Below, in pieces: positions 51,329 through 60,013 of a stretch of DNA of 64,000 bases (its first letter is position 1; each line of letters starts with the position of its first letter). Position numbers and translations under genes: made by a program. Below the pieces are notes generated by a model. The model was not told the origin of the DNA. It saw only the letters and a list, made by a program, of their open reading frames with translations, and did not search any database. The stretch is from Dinoroseobacter sp049800835 (GTDB lineage: Bacteria > Pseudomonadota > Alphaproteobacteria > Rhodobacterales > Rhodobacteraceae), in contig NZ_JBNAFU010000001.1 of NCBI RefSeq assembly GCF_049800835.1, forward strand, positions 62,001 through 126,000, given 5' to 3'.

Positions 51329-51417
51329 TAAATTATCTGTCGTCGGTGACAGTTTTAAGATTCGAGTAACCAACTCAACCCAAGGTTGCGCCCTGTAACT
51401 GGCTAGATGAGGACACC

Positions 51418-52548
51418 ATGTCAAACCCCGTGACCCCGTTCTCTTTGTGTGACAACCCGCGTAACTTTCCCGATTGGGTTCCCGATGCGGCCCGACATTA
51501 TGTCGTGCACACCCGCGATGGCTTGTCCATTCGTGGCGTGGCCAAAGAAGCGGGATGTGCGGCGTCCACGATTTTGCGTCAGATCCGCAAACTCGAGAAC
51601 CGTCGCGATGATGTCTTGCTCGATGAAGCGCTCGAAGCGTTGACCGTCCCCGTTTCCGAAACCGACACACAGGACGTGATCGACATGAGCGCACACCCTC
51701 GGAGCCTCCAGAAGACCCAAACGGACCTGATCGAGCGGGAGGCGCGACGCATCCTGCGCCGATTGTGCGAGAGTGGCGCCATGCTTGCGGTATCGCCGCA
51801 GATGGAAAAGGCGGTGGTTCTGCGCAACGTGGACGATGTGCCGCGTCGGATCGCCGTGGTGGATCGCGCCATAGCGCAGGCCTTTGTCCTGAAGGAATGG
51901 ATCCGTTGCTTCAAGGATGGCAAGATCGCCCAATACGAAATCACGCATACCGGGCGCGCCGCACTGAAACGGCTTCTGGCAGAGGATGCTGGGCGCAAGA
52001 CGGGCGCGACCTCGGATGAGGTGGCCGGCTTTGCCGAGCAGCACCGGGAGTGGGGCCACCGTGAGGTTGCAGAGGACGGCCCGGGCGAGACCGCGCGGCG
52101 CCGTGTTCGCTATAACCTTGCTGAAAGCCCCTTGTCGCAACTTGCGCGACGTCGCGACAAGGACGGGCAACGGTTTCTTTCCGATGAGATGGTTCGCGCC
52201 GGAGAACGGCTGCGCGAGGATTTCGAACTTGCCCAGATGGGGCCGAAAGTGACGCAGAACTGGGAGAAGTTTCTGACCGCCGGGGCACATACAGGGTTGC
52301 AGAGCGACGGGGTTGGCGGGGGCTCGTCTAGCGCGCGGGACCGAGTTCACGCCGCGCTCGAAGTGCTCGGCGCTGGTCTGGGGGACGTTGCCCTGCGGTG
52401 CTGCTGCTTCCTCGAAGGGCTGGAGACCGCCGAAAAACGCATGGGGTGGTCTGCCCGATCCGGCAAAATCGTTTTAAGGATTGCGTTGGAACGTTTGGCA
52501 CAGCATTACAAGCAGGTGCACGCCTTGGGCGGCGGTCGCATCGGGTGA
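51418..52548 (+). CDS. DUF6456 domain protein, candidate GafA-like gene transfer agent activator
   Basis: A 376-residue protein. An N-terminal HTH-like region (HYVVHTRDGLSIRGVAKEAGCAASTILRQIRKLEN) and a C-terminal conserved block (GETARRRVRYNLAESPLSQLARRRDKDGQRFLSDEMVRAGERLREDFELAQM) that I match to DUF6456. From memory, the Rhodobacter capsulatus GTA activator GafA belongs to this group. Length and divergent DUF6477 neighbour fit, but no alignment was possible. No GTA structural genes are in the window. Confidence 0.65.
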   Translation: MSNPVTPFSLCDNPRNFPDWVPDAARHYVVHTRDGLSIRGVAKEAGCAASTILRQIRKLENRRDDVLLDEALEALTVPVSETDTQDVIDMSAHPRSLQKTQTDLIEREARRILRRLCESGAMLAVSPQMEKAVVLRNVDDVPRRIAVVDRAIAQAFVLKEWIRCFKDGKIAQYEITHTGRAALKRLLAEDAGRKTGATSDEVAGFAEQHREWGHREVAEDGPGETARRRVRYNLAESPLSQLARRRDKDGQRFLSDEMVRAGERLREDFELAQMGPKVTQNWEKFLTAGAHTGLQSDGVGGGSSSARDRVHAALEVLGAGLGDVALRCCCFLEGLETAEKRMGWSARSGKIVLRIALERLAQHYKQVHALGGGRIG

Positions 52549-52644
52549 GTTTACGTTTAAAGTAAGACTACGACAGGCGGGTGTGGTGGCTCGCCTCCGG
52601 TTGCGCGGGACTTCTGGTCAGTCGGTATCCCGTGCCTCCAGCTG

Positions 52645-52673
52645 GGCCGGAGTGAGAAATCGCTCCGGTCTTT
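52645..52673 (+). terminator. Possible terminator after the DUF6456 gene
   Basis: Stem GGCCGGAG/CTCCGGTC (52645-52652, 52663-52670) with one wobble pair and ten-base loop, followed by TTT. The rest of the 253-base gap before lipA shows no gene. Confidence 0.45.
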
Positions 52674-52801
52674 GCTTGTCTCCGGGCGCGCGCGCACTTC
52701 CGACTGAGACACATCCGCGCGATACATGCCTGCCATGCAGTTTGCACAGTTACATTTTCCGCGGTTTCGGATTAGGTCTGTCCCGTTGAGGAGCAAGACC
52801 C

Positions 52802-53752
52802 ATGCGTGATCTGAAAATTCCCGAAGAACGGCATCCCGAAAAGGCGCACCGCGAAGACAAACCCCAGCCGCGCAAGCCGAGCTGGATCCGCGTGAAGGCG
52901 CCGACCGGCAAGGGATATTCCGAAACACGCGATATCATGCGGACGCATAATCTCGTGACCGTATGCGAAGAGGCCGGGTGCCCGAATGTCGGCGAATGCT
53001 GGAGCCAGGGCCACGCCACGATGATGATCATGGGAGAAATCTGTACCCGTGGCTGTACGTTCTGCAATGTCGCAACAGGGCGTCCCGACGTGCTCGACGT
53101 GTTCGAGCCTGGGCGGGTCGCGGACGCGGTGCAGAAGCTGGGCTTGAACCATGTCGTGATCACATCGGTGGACCGCGATGATCTGGACGATGGCGGGGCC
53201 GAGCACTTTGCCATGACCATTCGCGCCGTGCGCCAGCGCGCGCCCGGGACCACGATCGAGATCCTGACCCCGGACTTTCTGAAATGCGGCCCCGACGCGC
53301 TTGAGACCGTGGTCGCGGCCGGACCGGATGTGTTCAACCACAACCTCGAAACCGTGCCGGGGCTCTATCCCGAAGTGCGCCCCGGGGCGCGGTATTTCCA
53401 CAGCCTGCGTTTGCTGCAAAGGGTCAAGGAACTTGATCCGCGCATGTTCACCAAGTCCGGCATCATGGTGGGCCTCGGAGAGGACCGCCAGTCCGTCACG
53501 CAGGTCATGGATGACATGCGCGCCGCGGATGTCGATTTCCTGACCATCGGCCAATATCTGCAGCCGACGCCCAAGCACCATGCGGTCGACCGGTTCGTGA
53601 CACCCGAAGAGTTCGCGGCCTACGAAAAGGCGGCCTACGGCAAGGGATTCCTGATGGTATCGGCCACGCCGCTGACGCGGTCCAGCTACCACGCGGGCGA
53701 TGATTTCGCGCGCTTGAGAGAGGCGCGTCTGGCCCGCTTGGGCACGAACTAG
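52802..53752 (+). CDS. lipA: Lipoyl synthase
   Basis: A 316-residue radical SAM protein with the auxiliary cluster Cys55, Cys60, Cys66 (CEEAGCPNVGEC), the radical SAM cluster Cys81, Cys85, Cys88 (CTRGCTFC) and the C-terminal RSSYHAG serine. It inserts sulfur at C6 and C8 of octanoyl groups on lipoyl domains. GAGGAGC precedes the ATG. Confidence 0.97.
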   Translation: MRDLKIPEERHPEKAHREDKPQPRKPSWIRVKAPTGKGYSETRDIMRTHNLVTVCEEAGCPNVGECWSQGHATMMIMGEICTRGCTFCNVATGRPDVLDVFEPGRVADAVQKLGLNHVVITSVDRDDLDDGGAEHFAMTIRAVRQRAPGTTIEILTPDFLKCGPDALETVVAAGPDVFNHNLETVPGLYPEVRPGARYFHSLRLLQRVKELDPRMFTKSGIMVGLGEDRQSVTQVMDDMRAADVDFLTIGQYLQPTPKHHAVDRFVTPEEFAAYEKAAYGKGFLMVSATPLTRSSYHAGDDFARLREARLARLGTN

Positions 53753-53851
53753 GAACAATCTCAGTCGGATTGTAGGCGCTCGCCTTAGAAATGCCGGAAT
53801 CGTGCTCCACCGTCGCCTTCCAAGATTGTGGTTGTGTGTCGGAGCGTCTTG

Positions 53852-54361
53852 ATGAAGGCGATACTACTTTTGTTGAAATGGACCCTCTGGGCGGTCTATC
53901 GGGTCTTCGGTCTTGGGGCGTTCGTGCTGGCAGTGGCGTATGCCTACGTCATCTTGAAGCTGGAACTGGCCTTCGTGCCACGGTCTGAGCTCTTTCCGTA
54001 TTTCGCAACCATTCTGGGCATGTTCTGCGGCACGCTGTTCCTGCTGCCTTCCACAACCCCGCACTGGGTACGTGTGGTTGATGATGCAACGTCTGCCACC
54101 ATCGCAATCGCCGCAATCATCGGACTTGCGGTCGCCCTCGTGTCAGGGGCCGCCGACGTCGTGCCAGTCCTGGGGCTTGCGGATCTTGAACAAGCGGCTG
54201 CGCGTGTTTCGGGTGCTGTGGGGACACTGACGACGGTCGGTATTCTGTGCGCTGGCGGGTTGGGCATGTTCTCACCCCGCAAGTTGCGTCGCGTGCCTCT
54301 CATGGACCTCAAGGCCGCGCGGGCGATCGACCCACGGTCCCTGCGCAAGTCGCGTATCTAG
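53852..54361 (+). CDS. Unrecognised membrane protein
   Basis: A 169-residue protein with four hydrophobic segments (WTLWAVYRVFGLGAFVLAVAYAYVI; FATILGMFCGTLFLL; TIAIAAIIGLAVALVSGAA; LTTVGILCAGGLGMF) and a basic C-terminus. GGAG lies eight bases before ATG 53852. I recognise no family. It converges with the 60-residue gene at 54368. Confidence 0.7.
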   Translation: MKAILLLLKWTLWAVYRVFGLGAFVLAVAYAYVILKLELAFVPRSELFPYFATILGMFCGTLFLLPSTTPHWVRVVDDATSATIAIAAIIGLAVALVSGAADVVPVLGLADLEQAAARVSGAVGTLTTVGILCAGGLGMFSPRKLRRVPLMDLKAARAIDPRSLRKSRI

Positions 54362-54367
54362 GGCGCG

Positions 54368-54550
54368 TCAGAACCCAGTGGGCCGCGGCCTGACCTGGTT
54401 TGGGGTCAGCGCCTCCGGCCAGCCGAAGATCAGCTCAATCCCCCAGATCGCGCCGCAGATCGCAATAATCGCCAGAACGAACTTCACCCGTTGAGGCGAT
54501 GGCGGATGGCGCACCCATTGCGACATGCGCATCAGCCAGTGAAAATTCAC
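54368..54550 (-). CDS. Small single-span membrane protein (60 aa)
   Basis: A 60-residue protein with one helix (VKFVLAIIAICGAIWGIELIFGW) between basic ends. Its ATG overlaps the hpt stop by ATGA, which is strong evidence that it is translated and co-expressed with hpt. No known function. Confidence 0.72.
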   Translation of the reverse strand: MNFHWLMRMSQWVRHPPSPQRVKFVLAIIAICGAIWGIELIFGWPEALTPNQVRPRPTGF

Positions 54551-55083
54551 AGCACCCGTACCTTGCCGATGAAAGGCAGGTTTCGGTTGCGCTGCGCATA
54601 ATCGATCCCATACCCCACGACGAACTCGTCCGGAATTTCGAACCCTGTCCAGGTGGCCTTGATGTCGACCTCGCGCCGCGAGGGTTTGTCGAGTAGGCAG
54701 ATCGTCTCCAACCGTCGAGGTTCGCGTGACATCAGGAGCTTGGTCACATGGCTGAGCGTAAAGCCAGTGTCGACAAGGTCCTCCACCACCAGAACGTCAC
54801 GCCCTGCAATCTCGGAGCGCAGGTCTTTCAGAATACGGACCTCGCGGGAGCTTTCCATCCCGTCGCCATAGGACGAAGCTTCGAGGAAATCGACTTCCAG
54901 TGGCAATGACAGCTCCCGCACAAGGTCGGCGATAAAGACGAAAGACCCGCGCAACAGGCCGACCACCATGAGTTTTTCAGTGCTTGTGAACGCGCTTTCT
55001 ATCTCGCGGGCAAGGGCCTCGACACGCGCCGCAATGGCCTTGGCGGAGATCATCTTGTCGATGACATATTCGTCGTGCTTCAT
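54547..55083 (-). CDS. hpt: Hypoxanthine phosphoribosyltransferase
   Basis: A 178-residue type I PRTase with the PRPP loop VLVVEDLVDTGFTLS and the flexible loop LEASSYGDGMESS. The segment KATWTGFEIPDEFVVGYGIDYAQRNRNLPFIG is the purine-binding end. It salvages hypoxanthine and guanine. AAGGGGGC precedes ATG 55083. Confidence 0.93.
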   Translation of the reverse strand: MKHDEYVIDKMISAKAIAARVEALAREIESAFTSTEKLMVVGLLRGSFVFIADLVRELSLPLEVDFLEASSYGDGMESSREVRILKDLRSEIAGRDVLVVEDLVDTGFTLSHVTKLLMSREPRRLETICLLDKPSRREVDIKATWTGFEIPDEFVVGYGIDYAQRNRNLPFIGKVRVL

Positions 55084-55152
55084 CGTGCCCCCTTGAATTC
55101 TGCGCGCCACTCTACGAAATCCGTTTGCACTGTCACGTTAAAACCGGAACCG

Positions 55153-55620
55153 ATGCCGCAACATTCTGAAACAAAGACGCTGCCTTATACCGCGCAGCAA
55201 ATGTACGACCTCGTCGCGGATGTGGCGGCGTATCCGAAGTTCCTGCCATGGTGCGCTGCTGCGCGCGTACGCTCAACCACGTCCACGGGACTGGGCCAGG
55301 AGATGCTGGCAGACCTTGTGATTTCGTTCAAAGTCTTTCGTGAGAAATTCGGCAGTCGGGTGGAATTGCAAACCGAAGACCGTGTGATCAAGACCGAGTA
55401 CTTGGACGGTCCGTTCAAACACATGCATTCGGTCTGGCGGTTTACGGATCTCGATAGCGGCGGGTGCCGGGTGGAATTCGATACGGATTTCGAATTCAAG
55501 AACCGTGTGCTGCAAAGCGTGATCGGGGTTGTCTTCAACGAGGCGATGCAGCGTATCGTGCGCGCGTTCGAGAACCGGGCAGCGGATCTTTACGGGCACG
55601 AGGCCGTACATCTGGCGTGA
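55153..55620 (+). CDS. RatA/COQ10-family SRPBCC protein
   Basis: A 155-residue START-like lipid-binding protein: PYTAQQMYDLVADVAAYPKFLPWCAAARV, then LDGPFKHMHSVWRF and DTDFEFKNRVLQSVIGVVFNEAM. Homologues bind ubiquinone (COQ10) or were named RatA. In alphaproteobacteria the respiratory role is more likely. It converges with the cinA-like gene 15 bases on. Confidence 0.88.
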   Translation: MPQHSETKTLPYTAQQMYDLVADVAAYPKFLPWCAAARVRSTTSTGLGQEMLADLVISFKVFREKFGSRVELQTEDRVIKTEYLDGPFKHMHSVWRFTDLDSGGCRVEFDTDFEFKNRVLQSVIGVVFNEAMQRIVRAFENRAADLYGHEAVHLA

Positions 55621-55635
55621 ACTACCCGCGCGCCG

Positions 55636-56115
55636 TCAAAGGCGTTCGGCCGCTTCGATCATCCGCCGCAAAGCGTGAGCGGTGGCGTTCTCGCGCACAG
55701 CGCTGCGCCCGATCGGGCCATACTCCACCGTTTCCACCTGTGTCGGATGCCCGCGGGACGCCAGGGCAAAGCAGACGCGCCCTTCGGGTTTGAATTCCGA
55801 CCCTCCGGGTCCCGCGATGCCCGAGATCGCAACCGCGATATCCGCGCCTGCGCGCGCAAGGGCGCCATTGGCCATCTCGTAGACGGTCTTTTCCGACACT
55901 GCGCCGTAGTTTTGGATCGTATCGGCGCTGACACCCAGAATCTCGACCTTGGCCGCGTTGGAGTAGGTGACATAGCCCCGCTCGAAACTGTTTGATGCGC
56001 CGGGTATTTCGGTGATCGCCGCCGCGACCTTGCCGCCCGTGCAGCTTTCGGCCGCTGTGATGCGCAAGTCGCGCGCCGCACATAGGTCGAGCAATCGTTG
56101 TGCTGGCGAAGTCAC
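55636..56115 (-). CDS. pncC: CinA-family nicotinamide-nucleotide amidohydrolase
   Basis: A 159-residue protein of the C-terminal CinA type: AAESCTGGKVAAAITEIPGASNSFERGYVTYSNAAK and AVAISGIAGPGGSEFKPEG-type VCFAL. It deamidates nicotinamide mononucleotide in the pyridine nucleotide cycle. It lacks the N-terminal CinA domain. Its start overlaps the pgpA stop by ATGA. Confidence 0.9.
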   Translation of the reverse strand: MTSPAQRLLDLCAARDLRITAAESCTGGKVAAAITEIPGASNSFERGYVTYSNAAKVEILGVSADTIQNYGAVSEKTVYEMANGALARAGADIAVAISGIAGPGGSEFKPEGRVCFALASRGHPTQVETVEYGPIGRSAVRENATAHALRRMIEAAERL

Positions 56116-56600
56116 ATCAACACCGCATGTGCAAAGGCCGCGAGACCCGCCACGCAGGCCGCGGCCATCGCCCCCGCGATCACATCGTCGAGCATTACGC
56201 CCATTGCATCATGGCGTCGGTCGGCCCAGCCGACCGGACCGGGTTTCCAGATGTCGAACAGGCGAAAGAAGACGAACGCCGCAATCCAGCCGGGATAGAG
56301 CGCCAGAACATCCGCCCCTGCGACCTGCGCCCCGAAAGACACCGGCATCAGAGCGATCCATTGGCCAGCCACTTCGTCGATGACGATCTCCGATGGATCG
56401 TGGTCATCCTTTCCGGCTGTCTCGAGTTTCGTGACCCAGACGCCGAGGGCAAACACCGCGATCGTTGCCACGACCACGAGCCAGATCCCTCCAAGCGAGT
56501 GCAGGACCCAAAAGGCAGGCAGGGCGGCCAATGACCCCCACGTGCCGGGCGCGGGCTTGAGCAGGCCAGCTCCAAAGAACGTCGCAATCAGGCGGCTCAT
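56112..56600 (-). CDS. pgpA: Phosphatidylglycerophosphatase A
   Basis: A 162-residue membrane protein with the PgpA pattern: FFGAGLLKPAPGTWGSLAAL, EIVIDEVAGQWIALMPV and DDVIAGAMAAA. It dephosphorylates phosphatidylglycerol phosphate. Start and stop overlap both neighbours by ATGA, so the ispDF-pgpA-cinA unit is tightly coupled. Confidence 0.93.
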   Translation of the reverse strand: MSRLIATFFGAGLLKPAPGTWGSLAALPAFWVLHSLGGIWLVVVATIAVFALGVWVTKLETAGKDDHDPSEIVIDEVAGQWIALMPVSFGAQVAGADVLALYPGWIAAFVFFRLFDIWKPGPVGWADRRHDAMGVMLDDVIAGAMAAACVAGLAAFAHAVLM

Positions 56601-57754
56601 GCGCGCACCAGCGTTACTGTGGCGAGGGCGGCGATGCCTTCTTCCCGCCCTGTGAACCCCAGTCGTTCGGATGTGGTAGCCTTGACGCTGACCTGGTCTT
56701 CTTTCAAGCCCATCAAGTCTGCCATTTTGCCCTTCATTGCGGCATGGTGCGGCCCGATCTTGGGGCGCTCGCACACCAGGGTGCAGTCCATATGTGTGAT
56801 GGTGTAGCCGCGACCGGTCGCAAGCTCTACCGCGTGTCGTAAGAATATCTCGGATGCAGCTCCTTTCCACTGCGGGTCGGAGGGCGGAAAATGCTGGCCG
56901 ATGTCGCCATCCCCCAGTGCGCCATAAATCGCGTCCGTCACCGCGTGCATGCCGACATCTGCATCCGAGTGCCCTTGAAGCGTGCGGTCGTGGGGAATTT
57001 CCACTCCACACAGGATGACCGCCTCGCCGGGGCCGAAGCGGTGCACGTCGTAGCCGTTGCCGGTGCGGATATCCATGAATACGTCCTTTATCAGGGTCTC
57101 TGCCCGGGCGAAATCGTCCGGGTAGGTGATCTTGAGGTTGCGCGCCTCGCCCGGAACGATGGTCACGGCGTGTCCAGCGGCACGGGCCACTTCCACATCG
57201 TCGGCGGCCCCGCCGGGGTGGGCCGCATGGGCCGCAACGATCAGGTCGGGCCGAAACCCCTGCGGTGTCTGCGCGCGGTACAGGCCGGCCCGCTCCCGTG
57301 TTCCGGTAACGCGTCCGTCCGCTCCGGTCCAAAGGGCATCCGTGACGGGCAGGGCAGGCGCTGCGGCCCCCGTTTCAATCGTTGCGCGTATGACGGCGGC
57401 GATCAAATCAGCACTCACACAGGGTCGCGCCGCATCGTGGATCAGGACGGCAACAGCCGAAGGTGACAGCGCCTTGAGCGCAGACCGCACCGAGGCATCC
57501 CGCGTCGCTCCACCCGCCACATGCCGCAGCGGTGTCGTGGATGACAGCGTTTCTGCAAGCGCCATGTCATCGGGGTGCAGTACGACGATGATTTCAGCCA
57601 CCTCCGGCTGCCGGTCGAATGCCGCAATGGTCCAGTCGAGGACCCGTCGGCCGGCCAGAGGGCTCCATTGCTTGGGCATCTCCCCGCCCGCGCGAAGACC
57701 GCGCCCGGCGGCAACGACGATCGCAGCGACGCAAGGGGCGGTGGGCACGGTCAT
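56597..57754 (-). CDS. ispDF: Bifunctional IspD/IspF
   Basis: A 385-residue fusion. IspD part: VVAAGRGLRAGGEMPKQW and HDAARPCVSADL. IspF part from about residue 230: GNGYDVHRFGPGEAV, LQGHSDADVGMHAVTDAIYGALGDGDIGQHFPPSDPQWKGA with the Asp/His metal ligands. It catalyses two MEP-pathway steps to isoprenoids. GAGG lies before ATG 57754; an ATG six codons upstream exists. Confidence 0.96.
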   Translation of the reverse strand: MTVPTAPCVAAIVVAAGRGLRAGGEMPKQWSPLAGRRVLDWTIAAFDRQPEVAEIIVVLHPDDMALAETLSSTTPLRHVAGGATRDASVRSALKALSPSAVAVLIHDAARPCVSADLIAAVIRATIETGAAAPALPVTDALWTGADGRVTGTRERAGLYRAQTPQGFRPDLIVAAHAAHPGGAADDVEVARAAGHAVTIVPGEARNLKITYPDDFARAETLIKDVFMDIRTGNGYDVHRFGPGEAVILCGVEIPHDRTLQGHSDADVGMHAVTDAIYGALGDGDIGQHFPPSDPQWKGAASEIFLRHAVELATGRGYTITHMDCTLVCERPKIGPHHAAMKGKMADLMGLKEDQVSVKATTSERLGFTGREEGIAALATVTLVRA

Positions 57755-57956
57755 GGAAAGGGCCTCGGGCAAACGGGAAGCTGATCAGGGTCCGTTCCTA
57801 AAAGGCGCCTGCAAAAGGTGCAATCGCCAAGCGTCTAAGGGGGCGGAAATGATTAAATTATGGGCAGTTTATGTTTTGCTCAACATACATAGTTTTCACG
57901 AGTTGCCGGGCGGCGCGAAACCCGATAGCGCATGAATATGCACAAGGATTAATCGT

Positions 57957-58943
57957 TTGACTGTAAACTTGGCAAACACCGCGCTGGATATGCGTGTTTT
58001 ACTGGCGCCGCTGGCCGGTATCACGGATCGACCATTCCGCGATCTGGTGGCTGGGTTTGGCGCAGGGCTTGTTGTGTCCGAAATGGTGGCCAGCCAGGAG
58101 GTTGTCGAGGCAAAGCCCGCCACCCGCGCAAAAGCCGAGCTTGGTTTCGGGCGCGCGGCCACGGCCGTGCAACTCGCTGGACGTGACCCCTACTGGATGG
58201 CGGAAGCTGCGAAATACGTCGCGGGACAGGGCGCTCGGATCATCGACATCAACATGGGCTGCCCCGCAAAGAAAGTCGTCGGAGGCCTGAGCGGGTCGGC
58301 GCTGATGCGCGATCTCGACCATGCCCTGTCGCTTGTCGAGGCTGTGGTCGATGCGGTCGACGTTCCTGTGACGCTGAAGACAAGGCTGGGATGGGACGAT
58401 GCCGGACGCAATGCGCCCGATCTCGCCCGCCGGGCTGAGGGCGCGGGCATTCAGATGGTGACGATCCACGGACGTACACGGTGCCAGTTCTACAAGGGCA
58501 AGGCAGACTGGTCCGCAATCCACGCCGTGACAGACGCCGTGTCCATCCCGGTGATTGCGAATGGCGATATTGTTGATCTTGCCTCCGCACGGGCCGCCCT
58601 TCGCGCCTCCGGCGCAGATGGCGTGATGATCGGGCGCGGAGCGCAGGGGCGGCCCTGGAAGCTCGCGCAGGTCGCAGCCGGGCTCTCGGGTCTGTGCGGG
58701 CCCGAGGTGCCGCAAGGCCGGGCGCTGTGCGATATGGTCGGGGCCCATTACGAGGCGATGCTGGCTTTCTACGGCACACCGCTTGGGCTGCGGGTCGCGC
58801 GAAAGCATCTGGGGTGGTATCTGGACGATCAGCCGGTCGCGGCCGGGTTGCGCCGCCGAATCCTGACAGCAACTGACCCGCGACAGGTCTTGCGCCTGCT
58901 CTCGGATGCGATCACCGACGCCCCGCTTGAGGTGGCCGCATGA
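57957..58943 (+). CDS. dusB: tRNA-dihydrouridine synthase DusB (NifR3)
   Basis: A 328-residue FMN enzyme: VLLAPLAGITDRPFR, the catalytic Cys in NMGCPAKKVVGGLSGSALMRD and VTIHGRTRCQFYKGKADW. It reduces uridine in tRNA. The start is TTG 57957, with AAGGA eight bases before. It overlaps ntrB by ATGA. The nifR3-ntrB-ntrC order is a known alphaproteobacterial arrangement. Confidence 0.95.
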   Translation: MTVNLANTALDMRVLLAPLAGITDRPFRDLVAGFGAGLVVSEMVASQEVVEAKPATRAKAELGFGRAATAVQLAGRDPYWMAEAAKYVAGQGARIIDINMGCPAKKVVGGLSGSALMRDLDHALSLVEAVVDAVDVPVTLKTRLGWDDAGRNAPDLARRAEGAGIQMVTIHGRTRCQFYKGKADWSAIHAVTDAVSIPVIANGDIVDLASARAALRASGADGVMIGRGAQGRPWKLAQVAAGLSGLCGPEVPQGRALCDMVGAHYEAMLAFYGTPLGLRVARKHLGWYLDDQPVAAGLRRRILTATDPRQVLRLLSDAITDAPLEVAA

Positions 58944-60013
58944 CAAACCGGACCCAAGCGCTCTGGGTGTCCTTGCCGATCCCGGCGATCATCGTGTCGA
59001 ATGACGACAGCATCGTCGATCTGAACCCCGCGGCAGAGACATTCATGAACGGCTCTCTGCGGAGTCTCTTGAACGCGCCGCTTTGGGACAAGCTGATGGT
59101 CGATGCGCCGCTTGAGGATGCGGTGTTGCGGGTCCGCAAGAATTTTTCGCCGCTGTTCATCAATGACGTCGATGTCGGGACCGGGGAACGCCCGCCGTTT
59201 CTCTGTAATCTCCAGGTTGCGCCGCTGGTGGATAACCCGGACCTTGTGCTGATCCTGATCGAGCCGCGCGAGATTGCCGGGCGGCTGGGGCGGTCGATGC
59301 AATCAAAATCGGCTGCACGATCCGCCATCGGCATGGCGGAGATGCTCGCGCACGAGATCAAGAACCCGCTGGCCGGGATCACCGGGGCCGCGCAGCTTCT
59401 GTCGATGAACCTGACCAAGGACGATCTGGAACTGACCGACCTCATCGTCGCCGAAAGCCGCCGGATCGTGAAACTGCTGGAACAGGTGGAGCAGTTCGGC
59501 AACCTGCGGCCCCCTGCGCGCAAGGCAGTGAACATTCACGACGTGTTAGAACGTGCGCGCAAATCGGCGGCAGTCGGGTTCGGCGCGCACATGAACATCC
59601 GCGAAAGCTACGACCCCTCGCTGCCCAACACCTACGCCGACGCCGACCAGTTGCTTCAGGTGTTTCTGAACCTTCTCAAGAACGCGGCAGAGGCCAGCAA
59701 CACGGGCGGCGACATCCAGATACGCACCTTCTACGAACTGTCTTTGCGCCTGCGCAAACAGGACGGATCGGGCACCTCCGTCCCCTTGCAGGTCGAGATC
59801 ATCGACAACGGTCCGGGCTTGCCCGAAGAAATCTCCGGCGAGATTTTCGAGCCTTTCGTCTCCAGCAAGGAGAATGGCACCGGACTTGGTCTCGCCCTCG
59901 TATCCAAGATCATTTCCGAGCACGATGGCTGGATTGCCGTCGACAGCGTCCCGGGCCGCACCGTGTTTCGTATTTCCCTGCCCGTCGCCCCCCGCACTGA
60001 GGAGACCACCTGA
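58940..60013 (+). CDS. ntrB: Nitrogen regulation sensor kinase NtrB
   Basis: A 357-residue kinase without membrane helices: N-terminal PAS domain, then the phosphoacceptor His138 in EMLAHEIKNPLAGITGAAQLL and the ATPase motifs NLLKNAAEA, DNGPGLPE and GTGLGLALV. It would phosphorylate or dephosphorylate NtrC according to nitrogen status through PII. Stop and ntrC start overlap by one base. Confidence 0.95.
   Translation: MTNRTQALWVSLPIPAIIVSNDDSIVDLNPAAETFMNGSLRSLLNAPLWDKLMVDAPLEDAVLRVRKNFSPLFINDVDVGTGERPPFLCNLQVAPLVDNPDLVLILIEPREIAGRLGRSMQSKSAARSAIGMAEMLAHEIKNPLAGITGAAQLLSMNLTKDDLELTDLIVAESRRIVKLLEQVEQFGNLRPPARKAVNIHDVLERARKSAAVGFGAHMNIRESYDPSLPNTYADADQLLQVFLNLLKNAAEASNTGGDIQIRTFYELSLRLRKQDGSGTSVPLQVEIIDNGPGLPEEISGEIFEPFVSSKENGTGLGLALVSKIISEHDGWIAVDSVPGRTVFRISLPVAPRTEETT

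Noticed and set aside
57849..57935. 28-codon ORF in the AT-rich leader before dusB
   Set aside because: Weak ribosome site, no domain, and it overlaps the likely promoter and leader of the operon.
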